In this document: in pieces, positions 6,400 to 12,624 of the stretch
Layout of the letters: each line of letters opens with the position of its first letter
Numbering within the stretch: the first letter of the stretch is position 1
Assembly: GCA_916720465.1 (NCBI GenBank)
Contig: CAKARF010000021.1
Location: 1 to 12,624 of the forward strand
Length of the DNA stretch: 12,624 bases
From: an uncultured Atopobium sp.
Lineage (GTDB): Bacteria; Actinomycetota; Coriobacteriia; Coriobacteriales; Atopobiaceae
Direction: 5' to 3'
The notes under the pieces: model-generated
Seen by the model: only the letters and a program-made list of their open reading frames with translations
Databases searched by the model: none
What the model was told of the DNA's origin: nothing
Made by a program: the position numbers and the translations under genes

Positions 6400-7824
6400 C
6401 TAAGCCTCCTGAGCCTCGTGCATTGCAGCAGCCTCCTTGAGGATGCGGCTGCGGTTCCACACAGCAAGTGCGCAAGCGATTGCACCGGTTACTACAACGC
6501 CAACGATTGGGTTGATGCTGGAGAACAGGACAAACAGGCCGGACAGTGGGCTGCCGCCGTCGGAAAGGACGGTGATCAGGGAAGAACCAGCAACACCGGT
6601 GCTACCAACTGCAGCTGCGATGTCGAAGCCAGCCTGAGTTGCAGACTGTGTGATGAGTGGAGCAAGAGCGGTGGAGATCAGCAGACCGATGATGACGGAA
6701 ACAATGCCGATGATCAAGCCGCGGAAGCCGTTACCCTTGCAGACAGGAACTGCGACTGCGAGCATGTAGGTGCCAGCAGCAAGGTCAACGAATGGCAGAG
6801 TCTGGTTGCCAACTGGCTGAAGCAGAAGTGCAAACAGAACCATCAGAGGGATGCAGATCAGAGCCAGGGACAGGGTGACTGGGTGGCCAACTGCAACTGC
6901 GGAGTCGAGGCCGATCCAGATGTTGCCGCGGTTCTTAACGCGCTGCTGGATGAAGTTAGAGGCTGCCTCGGAGATTGGCAGGAGGCCTTCCATCAGGAGA
7001 GCTGCCATACGAGGGATGAGGATCAGAACGGAACCAAGGGTGACGCCGATGGTCAGGATCTTGGTGATGGAGCCTGCGACGTCAGCAGCGTCGAAGTATG
7101 CAACGCAGCCGATGATGAGGCCGATGACGGTGCCGATGAACAGAGGCTCGCCGAAGACGCCAAAGCGCTTCTGCATGGACTCGACGTCGATGTCGATGTC
7201 ACGAACGCCAGGGATCTTATCGATTAGCCAGTTCAGACCCATAGCAACTGGTGCGTAAGCAAGCGAGAAGCCCTGGGAGATAGAAACGCCTGGCATGTTG
7301 AGTGCCTTCTGGACATCCTTTGCAGTTGCGTCAGCAAGAACAAGCAGGATGACCTCGTCGATGATTGCTGCGGCAAAGCCAAGCATGATGTTGTTGGTGA
7401 CATTTGCAACAAGGGAGCCGACGAATGCGTAGTGCCAGTAGTTCCAGATGTCGACGTTGACGGTCTGGGTGAAGTTAACCAGGACAAGAAGCAGGTTAAC
7501 GATAAGCGCCAAAGGAATGATGACCAGACCAATGGTGGTACCGAGTGCAATTGCTGCACCTGCTGGCCAACCGACGTCGATGACGTTGAGGGTCAGACCA
7601 AAGCGGTGAATCATCTCCTGAACTGCAGGTCCAATTGCGGTACCAAACAGCTGGTTGATGACGAGGTTAAGGCCGATAAAGCCAACGCCTACCATAAGGC
7701 CGGCCTTGAGGCTCTTACCAAAGCCTGCTCCCAGAGCGCAACCGATAATGGTCAGGATGATTGGCATCATGACTGCAACACCGAGGCCCTGAAGGAACGA
7801 GAAGAATGAAATTACTACTTCCAC
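6400..7824 (-). CDS. gatC: PTS IIC component, galactitol family (membrane permease)
   Basis: Integral membrane permease of the galactitol-family PTS, which moves the sugar across the membrane while IIB phosphorylates it. The 474-residue product is hydrophobic throughout with roughly ten or more membrane spans. Family-like segments include FLQGLGVAVMMPIILTIIG near the N-terminus, GVGFIGLNLVI, NVIDVGWPAGAAIA, VNVDIWNYWHYAFVG, ADATAKDVQ, GLNWLIDKIPG, FGVFGEPLFIGTVIG and GNQTLPFVDLAAGTYM. The length is close to that of E. coli GatC (about 450). The start chosen is GTG at 7824, with AGAAGG five bases upstream; reading on to 7851 would need a TTG without a clear site. The gene follows gatB by 110 bases and is followed by the PH-like gene. 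Galactitol itself is not proven as the substrate; no polyol dehydrogenase or aldolase lies nearby. Confidence 0.93.
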   Translation of the reverse strand: MEVVISFFSFLQGLGVAVMMPIILTIIGCALGAGFGKSLKAGLMVGVGFIGLNLVINQLFGTAIGPAVQEMIHRFGLTLNVIDVGWPAGAAIALGTTIGLVIIPLALIVNLLLVLVNFTQTVNVDIWNYWHYAFVGSLVANVTNNIMLGFAAAIIDEVILLVLADATAKDVQKALNMPGVSISQGFSLAYAPVAMGLNWLIDKIPGVRDIDIDVESMQKRFGVFGEPLFIGTVIGLIIGCVAYFDAADVAGSITKILTIGVTLGSVLILIPRMAALLMEGLLPISEAASNFIQQRVKNRGNIWIGLDSAVAVGHPVTLSLALICIPLMVLFALLLQPVGNQTLPFVDLAAGTYMLAVAVPVCKGNGFRGLIIGIVSVIIGLLISTALAPLITQSATQAGFDIAAAVGSTGVAGSSLITVLSDGGSPLSGLFVLFSSINPIVGVVVTGAIACALAVWNRSRILKEAAAMHEAQEA

Positions 7825-7851
7825 ACTTACCTTCTTTCGAACAAAACACAA

Positions 7852-7919
7852 ACACCCGTCGCCGTTGGCAAGTGGCCGCTGGTTTGTAGCCGAGCAGACA
7901 GCCGTTGACGAGCGGGTGT
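7852..7919. other. Inverted repeat between gatB and gatC
   Basis: ACACCCG (7852-7858) and CGGGTGT (7913-7919) can pair across a 54-base GC-rich interior that itself repeats GCCGTTG (7861, 7901). It occupies nearly the whole space between the two genes. No T run follows on the minus strand. It may partly attenuate or process the message so that IIB and IIC are made in different amounts. Confidence 0.4.
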
Positions 7920-7934
7920 AAATTACCGAACTAC

Positions 7935-8216
7935 TTACTTGAGGATGTCAAGAATCTGCTGCTCAGCAGCTGCCTTACCAATGGTGGTAAGGAAAGGAAC
8001 GCCGCTGACATATGGGCAGGTAATGCTTGCAGGTGCCTCAGTAGTTGCAATGAGGATGTCTGCGTCTGCGCACTGGCTGACTGCCTCGCCAATGGAGCAC
8101 TTAACAATGTTGTAAGTTCCAGCAAGGCCGTTGGAATCGAGAAGATCCTTGACCTTTGCCTCAACAGCAGTAGAGGTTGCGATACCGGAACCACAAGCTA
8201 CGACTACCTTTTTCAT
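7935..8216 (-). CDS. gatB: PTS IIB component, galactitol family
   Basis: Small cytoplasmic phosphotransfer protein that takes phosphate from IIA on a cysteine and gives it to the sugar bound in IIC. The 93-residue product starts MKKVVVACGSGIATST; C8 in the P-loop-like ACGSGIATST is the phosphorylated residue, and the length fits the family (about 94). The later segments IVKCSIGEA, ADILIATTEAP and VPFLTTIGK also fit GatB. The start at 8216 is set by GAAGGAGA four bases upstream. The frame stays open back to 8381, but those 55 codons come from a GC-rich repeat tract with Ala/Thr/Ser-rich low-complexity meaning and are rejected. It is the first gene of the operon, driven by the promoter at 8451-8479. 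Confidence 0.93.
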   Translation of the reverse strand: MKKVVVACGSGIATSTAVEAKVKDLLDSNGLAGTYNIVKCSIGEAVSQCADADILIATTEAPASITCPYVSGVPFLTTIGKAAAEQQILDILK

Positions 8217-8269
8217 GTCTTCTCCTTCGAGACAGGACGGGGTTTTCTCGCCCTGATATGTGGTTGATG

Positions 8270-8380
8270 CGCTGGCAGTTGCGCCAGCGGCTGCGTGCGG
8301 GGCGTGCGATCGCGTGCTGCGAACGACTGCCGTGCTCGCGGCTGCCGTGCTGGTGACTGCGAGCGGCTGCCGTGCTGGCA
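8270..8380. repeat. GC-rich repeats and hairpin in the gatB leader
   Basis: The predicted 5' leader of the PTS operon contains a perfect 7-bp hairpin CGCTGGC (8270-8276) / GCCAGCG (8283-8289) and three exact copies of CTGCCGTGCT (8327-8336, 8342-8351, 8367-8376; spacings 15 and 25). Composition is far more GC-rich than the AT-rich promoters just beyond. It belongs in style to the other GC-rich tracts of the window. Confidence 0.6.
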
Positions 8381-8450
8381 CATCAACCGTTGTGCCGATG
8401 TTACCTGTTTATTGCCCGGGTTTCTCGGCGTTTAAACACTTAACGTTGGT

Positions 8451-8479
8451 ATTGTAAACAAATTAAACAAGATTGTCCA
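8451..8479 (-). promoter_or_regulatory. Promoter of the PTS operon
   Basis: On the minus strand TGGACA (8479-8474) and TACAAT (8456-8451) are separated by exactly 17 bases, each one or two bases off consensus. Transcription would begin near 8444, giving a leader of about 230 bases. TTAACGTTGG (8440-8449) overlaps the expected start and resembles a half of the operator-like palindrome near lacI, so repression there is plausible. Confidence 0.65.
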
Positions 8480-8534
8480 CGTTGTTTTATCTATACAACT
8501 TTTATATAGTGGATGTATTAGTTTTATGAAGTAC

Positions 8535-8563
8535 TTGCAGGTAAAACGTTTTTAACGTATTAG
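8535..8563 (+). promoter_or_regulatory. Promoter of the LacI-family regulator
   Basis: TTGCAG (8535-8540) and TATTAG (8558-8563) are separated by 17 bases, 35 bases upstream of the regulator start. The spacer carries the palindrome AAAACGTTTT, which would let the regulator block its own promoter. Confidence 0.5.
8543..8552. promoter_or_regulatory. Operator-like palindrome AAAACGTTTT
   Basis: A perfect 10-bp palindrome with the central CG typical of LacI/GalR operators, lying between the -35 and -10 boxes of the regulator promoter. Another imperfect inverted repeat, GTTGT (8481-8485) / ACAAC (8495-8499), lies just upstream of the PTS -35 box, and the palindrome GTTTAAAC lies at 8430-8437. Confidence 0.5.
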
Positions 8564-8597
8564 TTGAGTTGTTTATTTGACGTTTGAGGGGGACGCT

Positions 8598-9608
8598 ATG
8601 ACAAGGGTAAGCATCCGCGATGTAGCTGCTGAAACAGGCTACTCTCCTGCAACCGTCTCTAATGTCCTCAACGAAAAAGGCAACGTCGGAGCCAAGGCAA
8701 CCCACATCATTCTGGAAGCCATTGCGCGCCTTGGGTACAGCCGCTCGGCCCAGATTTCTCGCATTATTTTTGCGATTGCGCGCGTCAACGGCCACATCGT
8801 CGACGAAAGCGCCTTTCAAGCAGGTGTTTATACCGGCATCGAACGCGCTGCTCGCAGGCTTGGACTGCCGTCGGCGATGGTAACGCTGGACCTCCCCGAC
8901 CCCGTTACTAGCAGGAAAAACATTGCAGAGCTGGAACAAAACGAGGGAGCTGGCGTCGTTCTTCTCGCCACCGAGATTGTCTCGGACGATCAGTTTTCCT
9001 TGCTGGAGGAGCTCAGCCTGCCGCTTGTGATTCTGGACAGCTGGAGCGACAAGCTGCCGTTTGACTGCGTGGTTACCGCTAACGAAACCGCAGCGTATCG
9101 CGCGTGTACGCTGCTGGTTGAGCACGGCCACGAGGTCATCGGATACGTCGGCCACGTCGAGCGCTGCAAGAACTACCCCCTGCGTGAGCACGGTATGCGT
9201 CGCGTGCTGGACGACATGCGATTCCCGTTTGACGAGAACAACCGTGTGCTTGTTAACTCGGCGCCCGAAGAGGCCTATCACCAGCTGGTTGATTGGCTGG
9301 AACAGAGGCGCGGCGCGCTGCCCACCGCGTTTTTCTGCGAGAGCGATAGTCTGGCAGCCACCGTTGTCCGCGCCCTACGTGAGCTGGACATTGATGTTCC
9401 GGGCGATGTCTCGGTTGTGGGTTTTGACGACGACCGCATCTGCAAGCTGATTCAGCCTTCGCTAACCTCCGTGCACGTTCCCAAGCACGAAATGGGAGAA
9501 ATCGCAGTTAAACGACTCGTTGATCAGACGACTGACGCGCATTACGCTCCCTGCATTTCACAACTCCATACGACTGTGGTTTCGCGCAAGAGCGTCAAGC
9601 AGTTGTAG
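8598..9608 (+). CDS. LacI/GalR-family transcriptional regulator with short hinge
   Basis: DNA-binding sugar-responsive regulator, 336 residues, usual family length. The N-terminal helix-turn-helix reads VSIRDVAAETGYSPATVSNVLN (split here as residues 4-25), the hallmark of the family. The rest is a periplasmic-binding-protein-like effector domain ending in the typical FFCESDSLA, GDVSVVGFDDD and LTSVHVP segments. The ATG at 8598 has GAGGGGGA four bases upstream and places the HTH at the very N-terminus. The hinge is odd: after GYS (46-48) only about eight residues precede the first core beta strand, so the usual ARSL-containing hinge helix seems missing or shortened. It is divergent from the PTS operon, sharing its control region, so it most likely represses that operon until its sugar or sugar phosphate binds. 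Confidence 0.95.
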   Translation: MTRVSIRDVAAETGYSPATVSNVLNEKGNVGAKATHIILEAIARLGYSRSAQISRIIFAIARVNGHIVDESAFQAGVYTGIERAARRLGLPSAMVTLDLPDPVTSRKNIAELEQNEGAGVVLLATEIVSDDQFSLLEELSLPLVILDSWSDKLPFDCVVTANETAAYRACTLLVEHGHEVIGYVGHVERCKNYPLREHGMRRVLDDMRFPFDENNRVLVNSAPEEAYHQLVDWLEQRRGALPTAFFCESDSLAATVVRALRELDIDVPGDVSVVGFDDDRICKLIQPSLTSVHVPKHEMGEIAVKRLVDQTTDAHYAPCISQLHTTVVSRKSVKQL

Positions 9609-9633
9609 CGGGCGGACGGCGCGCGGCGGGCGG

Positions 9634-9690
9634 GCGAACCGCGTGATGCGACGAGCGAACCGCATGCTTCGGCGGAAGAACCGCAGGTAG
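9634..9690. repeat. 21-base tandem repeat after the LacI-family gene
   Basis: GAACCGC begins at 9636, 9657 and 9678, spacing exactly 21 bases, with partly conserved filler (GTGATGCGACGAGC, ATGCTTCGGCGGAA). It is preceded by a GC-only stretch (9608-9634) directly after the stop codon. Bases 9691-9804 further on show no gene or clear terminator. Confidence 0.65.
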
Positions 9691-9898
9691 ATGGCGTACC
9701 GTGGGAACGAACGGTTGCGGAGTACGTGCTAGCATGCGCGAAACACAGCAGTATGCGATACTGTCACCGTAACGATACGTCTTTTCGCAGTCAATAGCAT
9801 CAATATGCACGATATTGCATATTTCATTCGTTTTATACGTAAAATCTTCACTGAACTTGGAAAATCGCCGTTTTTGAGAGCTAAAGCGGTAAAAAACC

Positions 9899-10053
9899 CG
9901 TTTAGTTGGGGATCGAGGAATTTAGTTCAATTTTTTATCTTTACGTTTGCCCAGGAAAGGCGAAAAAGTTTTAACTATTTCTTTAACTGATTACGCCAAA
10001 ACACCTCTTTTTCAAAATGAATACTCCAACTAAACGCATTTTTTACCTTTTTG
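9899..10053 (+). terminator. Possible plus-strand terminator with long-range closing stem (copy 2)
   Basis: Same 13-bp stem as in copy 1 (9899-9911 with 10024-10036), followed by CATTTTTTACCTTTTT. It would stop transcripts coming from the LacI-family gene. The 112-base interior makes this an unusual shape and the call is inferred. Confidence 0.4.
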
Positions 10054-10067
10054 GGCCCAAATTCGCC

Positions 10068-10102
10068 AAAAATGAGCCCCAAACCAAAGTTTGGGGCTCA
10101 TT
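10068..10102 (-). terminator. Intrinsic terminator of the CoA-dehydratase-like gene (copy 2 hairpin)
   Basis: The 14-bp stem (10071-10084 with 10089-10102) with a 4-base loop runs into TTTTT on the minus strand, 107 bases after the stop codon at 10209. Identical to the hairpin ending the PTS operon. Confidence 0.87.
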
Positions 10103-10124
10103 AACGTGCAAATCTCAATGTTCG

Positions 10125-10205
10125 CGTCTAATCGCAGAGCGGCCTCGGCTGTGGTCATGCTCGTTCGCCGCAGCTTCGCGTCTGCCGACGCGTCGCCGCG
10201 CCGCC
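10125..10205. repeat. GC-rich tract after the CoA-dehydratase-like gene
   Basis: A GC-rich stretch of short CGCCG/GCGTC words between element copy 2 and the stop codon at 10209, in the same position as the tract at 5151-5192 next to copy 1. The first bases still align to copy 1 with a one-base indel (TCGCAG shared). No reading frame of its own. Confidence 0.45.
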
Positions 10206-10208
10206 GTG

Positions 10209-12624
10209 CTACTTGACGCCGGCCTTCTTCTTAGCGCGCTCGATAGCAGCCATCTGCTCCTCGGAAAGTCTGATGGAACCGTAGTCTTTTCCGTGGTCAG
10301 GCGCGGTGCGGCCGTGGTCGCCTAGGTTGGCGCCAGTTGCTTCCAGCGCAGACATGTGGTGCGACGAGCAAGAGTGACCGCCCTCACGGACAACGGAATC
10401 CAGGCCAAACTTGTCGCGGCCGGTATATGGCATAGTTGCGTCGTTGGTAACTGGATCGTCAGCGTTTTCCAGCTTGAACTCACCATTTACGCCGTTCTTG
10501 TAGTTCTCCTTAGCCACCGAAATCATCAGCTTGATACGGTTGAGCTGGTTAACCTCGGACGCGCCTGGGTCGTAGTCGACAGCAACAATGTTGGACTCGG
10601 GGTGCATCTGACGCAGGCGCTTGATAACTGCCTTACCAACAACGTGGTTGGGCAGGCAGGCAAACGGCTGAGCACAGACAATGTTTGGCGTGCCCGTCTC
10701 AATAAGGTCACACATCTCTGCGGTGAGGAGCCAACCCTCGCCCATCGTGTTGCAGAGCGAGAGAATCTGACCAGCCTTCTCGGCCAGCTCATCGATGTTG
10801 GGGTATGGCTCAAAGCGCTCGGACTTCTCCAACATCTTGTTGATTGGCGCGCGCAGGCCCTGAACCATCTTGATGCCCGCGATGTGCGTCATGCGGCTCT
10901 TGAGCGTGGTGCCCAGCTCCTTGTGTGTGTTGATCGCGTTGGAGAGGCCAAACAGGAAGAAGTCGACCAGGCCTGGAACGTTAGCCTCGCAGCCCTCGGA
11001 CTCGATGACCTTGACCAGCTCGTTGTTAGCCGTTGGGTGGAACTTAACCAGAATCTCGCCAACGACGCCAACGCGTGGCTTCTGGCGGTCGTTGACCACG
11101 GGCAGGCTGTCAAACAGCTCAATGGTACGCTGGCATTGCTTATAGAATTCCTTACGAGAAATTCCGTTGATCTTGGAACGTGTATCGGCCATGAGCTGGT
11201 CATACAGCTCGTTTGCGGAGCCCTTAACCGCCTCGTAGGGGCGAACGCGATACAAGAGCTGCATAATCAGGTCGCCGTATAGCAGCGCGTAGACTGCCTT
11301 GATCAGCAAGTCGGGCTTGAACAGCTTGAATCCTGGATTGTCCTCGTCAAGGCCGGAAGCAGCGGAGACAGAAATGACCGGAATCTCTGGGTGACCTGCG
11401 TCTTTAAGTGCCTTACGAATCAGCGCAATATAGTTGGTTGCACGGCAGCCGCCGCCGGTCTGCGAAATCAGAACCGCGGTCTTGGTCAGATCGTACTTGC
11501 CCGAAAGCACCGCCTCCATAATCTGGCCCGTGACCAGGATGGATGGGTAGCAGATGTCGTTGTTGACGTAGCGAAGACCCATGTCAACGGCGCCCTGGTC
11601 AACCGAAGGCAGCAGCACAACGTTGTAACCCGCACCCTTCAGCAGCTCCTCTACCAGCTCAAAGTGGATTGGCGCCATCTGCGGAGCCAGGATGGTGTAG
11701 CCCGCTTCCTGCATCTCCTTGGTGTAGCGGACCTTCTCGTAAGCTGCGGATTCTGCCTCGCGGTACACCGGTGCACGGCGAGAAGAACTTGCGCTTCTGG
11801 CCTTTTCCAGAGAGCCATCAGCCATGCGAACGCCCTGTGGAACAGCCTCGGTAACCAGGCCGGCAGCTGCAAGTCGCTCAAGCTCTGCCTGCTGCTCGTT
11901 CAGGGCAGCCATCAGCGAGCGGATACGAATGCGCGCGGCGCCCAAGTTGGAGACCTGGTCAACCTTAAGCATGGTGTAAATCTTGCCCGAAGCCTCAAGA
12001 ATCTCCTGGACCTGGTCGGTGGTCAGTGCGTCAAGACCGCAACCAAACGAGAAGAGCTGAATAAGGTCCAGGTCATTTCGGGATGCAACAAAGCGAGCCG
12101 CACGATATAGACGCGAGTGGTACATCCACTGGTCAACAATGCGAATTGGGCGCTCAGGCATCATCTTATGAGCAATGGAATCCTCGGTGAGCACGGCAAA
12201 GCCAAAGGAAGAGACCAGCTCAGGGATGGCGTGGTTAATCTCTGGGTCGTTATGGTATGGACGACCTGCAAGAACAATGCCGTGAGCGTCGTGCTCCTCA
12301 ATCCACGCAAGAGCCTCGTCACCTGCGCGGTGCATCTGGTCCTTGACGTTGATATCTTCCTGCCATGCAGCCTCAACAGCGGCGTCAATTTCGGCGCGCG
12401 TAATGTGCTCGCCGCGGAAGCGACCCTTGCCTACCTGGGCGTCCTTCTCGCGCTGTTCACTGATGAGCTCGTACAAACGACGCTTGAGCTCGTTTTTCTT
12501 GTCGTACGGAATAAACGGAGCCATGTACTGGATGGACGGATTGGAGAGCTCGTCCACGTTGAGGCCCAGCGCCTGAGGGTAGCTCATGACAATTGGGCAG
12601 TTGTAGTGGTTGGTTGCGGAGTCG
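10209..12624 (-). CDS. Large 2-hydroxyacyl-CoA dehydratase activase-related protein, N-terminal part beyond window
   Basis: C-terminal ~804 residues of a giant (typically ~1400-residue) protein found in anaerobes, combining BadF/HgdC-type activase domains with regions related to the 2-hydroxyglutaryl-CoA dehydratase subunits. The frame is open to the right edge, starting there with TNHYNCPIVMSYP, so the ATP-binding activase half lies outside. Visible landmarks in order: VLAGRPYHNDPEINH, FSFGCGLDA, KVDQVSNLGAARIRIRSL, ICYPS, TGGGCRATNY, ESEGCEANVPG, GEGWLLTAEM, PFACLPNHVVGK, DYDPGASEVNQLNR and a Cys/His-rich C-terminal GGHSCSSHH. Several conserved cysteines could bind an iron-sulfur cluster. 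Known relatives drive ATP-dependent electron transfer for hard dehydrations; this family's own reaction is not established. Transcription ends at the hairpin in element copy 2. Confidence 0.9.
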   Translation of the reverse strand, partial: DSATNHYNCPIVMSYPQALGLNVDELSNPSIQYMAPFIPYDKKNELKRRLYELISEQREKDAQVGKGRFRGEHITRAEIDAAVEAAWQEDINVKDQMHRAGDEALAWIEEHDAHGIVLAGRPYHNDPEINHAIPELVSSFGFAVLTEDSIAHKMMPERPIRIVDQWMYHSRLYRAARFVASRNDLDLIQLFSFGCGLDALTTDQVQEILEASGKIYTMLKVDQVSNLGAARIRIRSLMAALNEQQAELERLAAAGLVTEAVPQGVRMADGSLEKARSASSSRRAPVYREAESAAYEKVRYTKEMQEAGYTILAPQMAPIHFELVEELLKGAGYNVVLLPSVDQGAVDMGLRYVNNDICYPSILVTGQIMEAVLSGKYDLTKTAVLISQTGGGCRATNYIALIRKALKDAGHPEIPVISVSAASGLDEDNPGFKLFKPDLLIKAVYALLYGDLIMQLLYRVRPYEAVKGSANELYDQLMADTRSKINGISRKEFYKQCQRTIELFDSLPVVNDRQKPRVGVVGEILVKFHPTANNELVKVIESEGCEANVPGLVDFFLFGLSNAINTHKELGTTLKSRMTHIAGIKMVQGLRAPINKMLEKSERFEPYPNIDELAEKAGQILSLCNTMGEGWLLTAEMCDLIETGTPNIVCAQPFACLPNHVVGKAVIKRLRQMHPESNIVAVDYDPGASEVNQLNRIKLMISVAKENYKNGVNGEFKLENADDPVTNDATMPYTGRDKFGLDSVVREGGHSCSSHHMSALEATGANLGDHGRTAPDHGKDYGSIRLSEEQMAAIERAKKKAGVK

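Larger units (their letters stand above)
9805..10124. repeat. 320-bp noncoding repeat element, copy 2
   Basis: Ungapped match to 4831-5150 in the same orientation, identical by eye over about 195 bases (9918-10112). It again fills a convergent junction, here between the LacI-family gene and the CoA-dehydratase-like gene, and again meets a GC-rich tract at its right edge. The left-edge inverted repeat is kept with a changed loop (ATATGCA / TGCATAT), and the long-range stem is at 9899-9911 with 10024-10036. Two short reading frames cross it, but they have no ribosome binding site and no protein-like sequence. Confidence 0.95.

Noticed and set aside
6418..7227. 269-codon open frame on the plus strand
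   Set aside because: Antisense to the clear IIC permease; Cys/Asp/Asn-rich product without protein-like pattern.
8217..8381. N-terminal extension of PTS IIB by 55 codons
   Set aside because: The extension is low-complexity sequence from a GC-rich repeat tract; the ATG at 8216 has a strong ribosome binding site and gives the normal IIB length.
9805..9990. 61-codon frame inside element copy 2
   Set aside because: Not kept in copy 1, where the left part differs and the start is lost; no ribosome binding site.
4831..10124. Insertion sequence or composite transposon built from the two 320-bp repeats
   Set aside because: No transposase, no convincing terminal inverted repeats and no target-site duplication seen; placement at convergent gene ends fits a terminator module better.
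10017..10325. 102-codon frame starting in element copy 2
   Set aside because: Starts inside the noncoding repeat, crosses the terminator hairpin and a GC-rich tract, and lacks a ribosome binding site; copy 1 does not keep the frame past the element.
10356..11282. 308-codon open frame on the plus strand
   Set aside because: Antisense to the conserved CoA-dehydratase activase-like gene, whose motifs are unmistakable.
1..12624. CRISPR array, tRNA, rRNA or known riboswitch
   Set aside because: No regularly spaced identical 25-40 base repeats, no cloverleaf-like sequences and no recognisable riboswitch core in any intergenic space.

Overview
The window looks like chromosomal DNA of a fermentative Gram-positive anaerobe, most likely a host-associated actinobacterium of the Coriobacteriia (Atopobium/Lancefieldella/Olsenella-like). 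This is an inference from moderately high GC content, strong GGAGG-type ribosome binding sites, the PTS and fructosidase sugar genes, and a giant 2-hydroxyacyl-CoA dehydratase activase-like protein. No rRNA, tRNA, CRISPR array or transposase was seen.

Layout, left to right. Bases 1-736 (minus) hold a HAD-IIB (Cof-type) phosphatase cut by the window edge. Bases 859-1401 (minus) hold a small membrane protein with a PH-like tail. Bases 1648-2910 (minus) hold peptidase T, followed by a GC-rich repetitive tract and an 11-bp inverted repeat. Bases 3106-4755 (plus) hold a GH32 beta-fructosidase with three unusual low-complexity loop insertions. Bases 4831-5150 hold copy 1 of a 320-bp noncoding repeat. 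Bases 8216-5193 (minus) are a galactitol-type PTS operon: IIB, IIC, an unrecognised PH-like membrane protein, then IIA. A divergent LacI-family regulator lies at 8598-9608 (plus). Bases 9805-10124 hold copy 2 of the 320-bp repeat. Bases 10209-12624 (minus) hold the C-terminal ~804 residues of a large CoA-dehydratase activase-like protein.

How the parts work together. The regulator and the PTS operon share a 381-bp divergent control region with a good promoter on each strand and an operator-like palindrome inside the regulator's own promoter. GH32 could hydrolyse a phosphorylated fructoside delivered by a PTS, but it is in a separate transcription unit and nothing ties it to this PTS.

Three things stand out. 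(1) The two 320-bp elements lie in direct orientation at convergent gene ends. They are identical by eye over about 195 bases and their architecture resembles a bidirectional terminator; they bracket the PTS-lacI cassette exactly. (2) A family of GC-rich short tandem repeats sits just after stop codons, in the IIB leader, and in frame inside two proteins. (3) A PH-like membrane protein with an 8-residue tandem repeat at its N-terminus is tightly linked to IIA inside the PTS operon.
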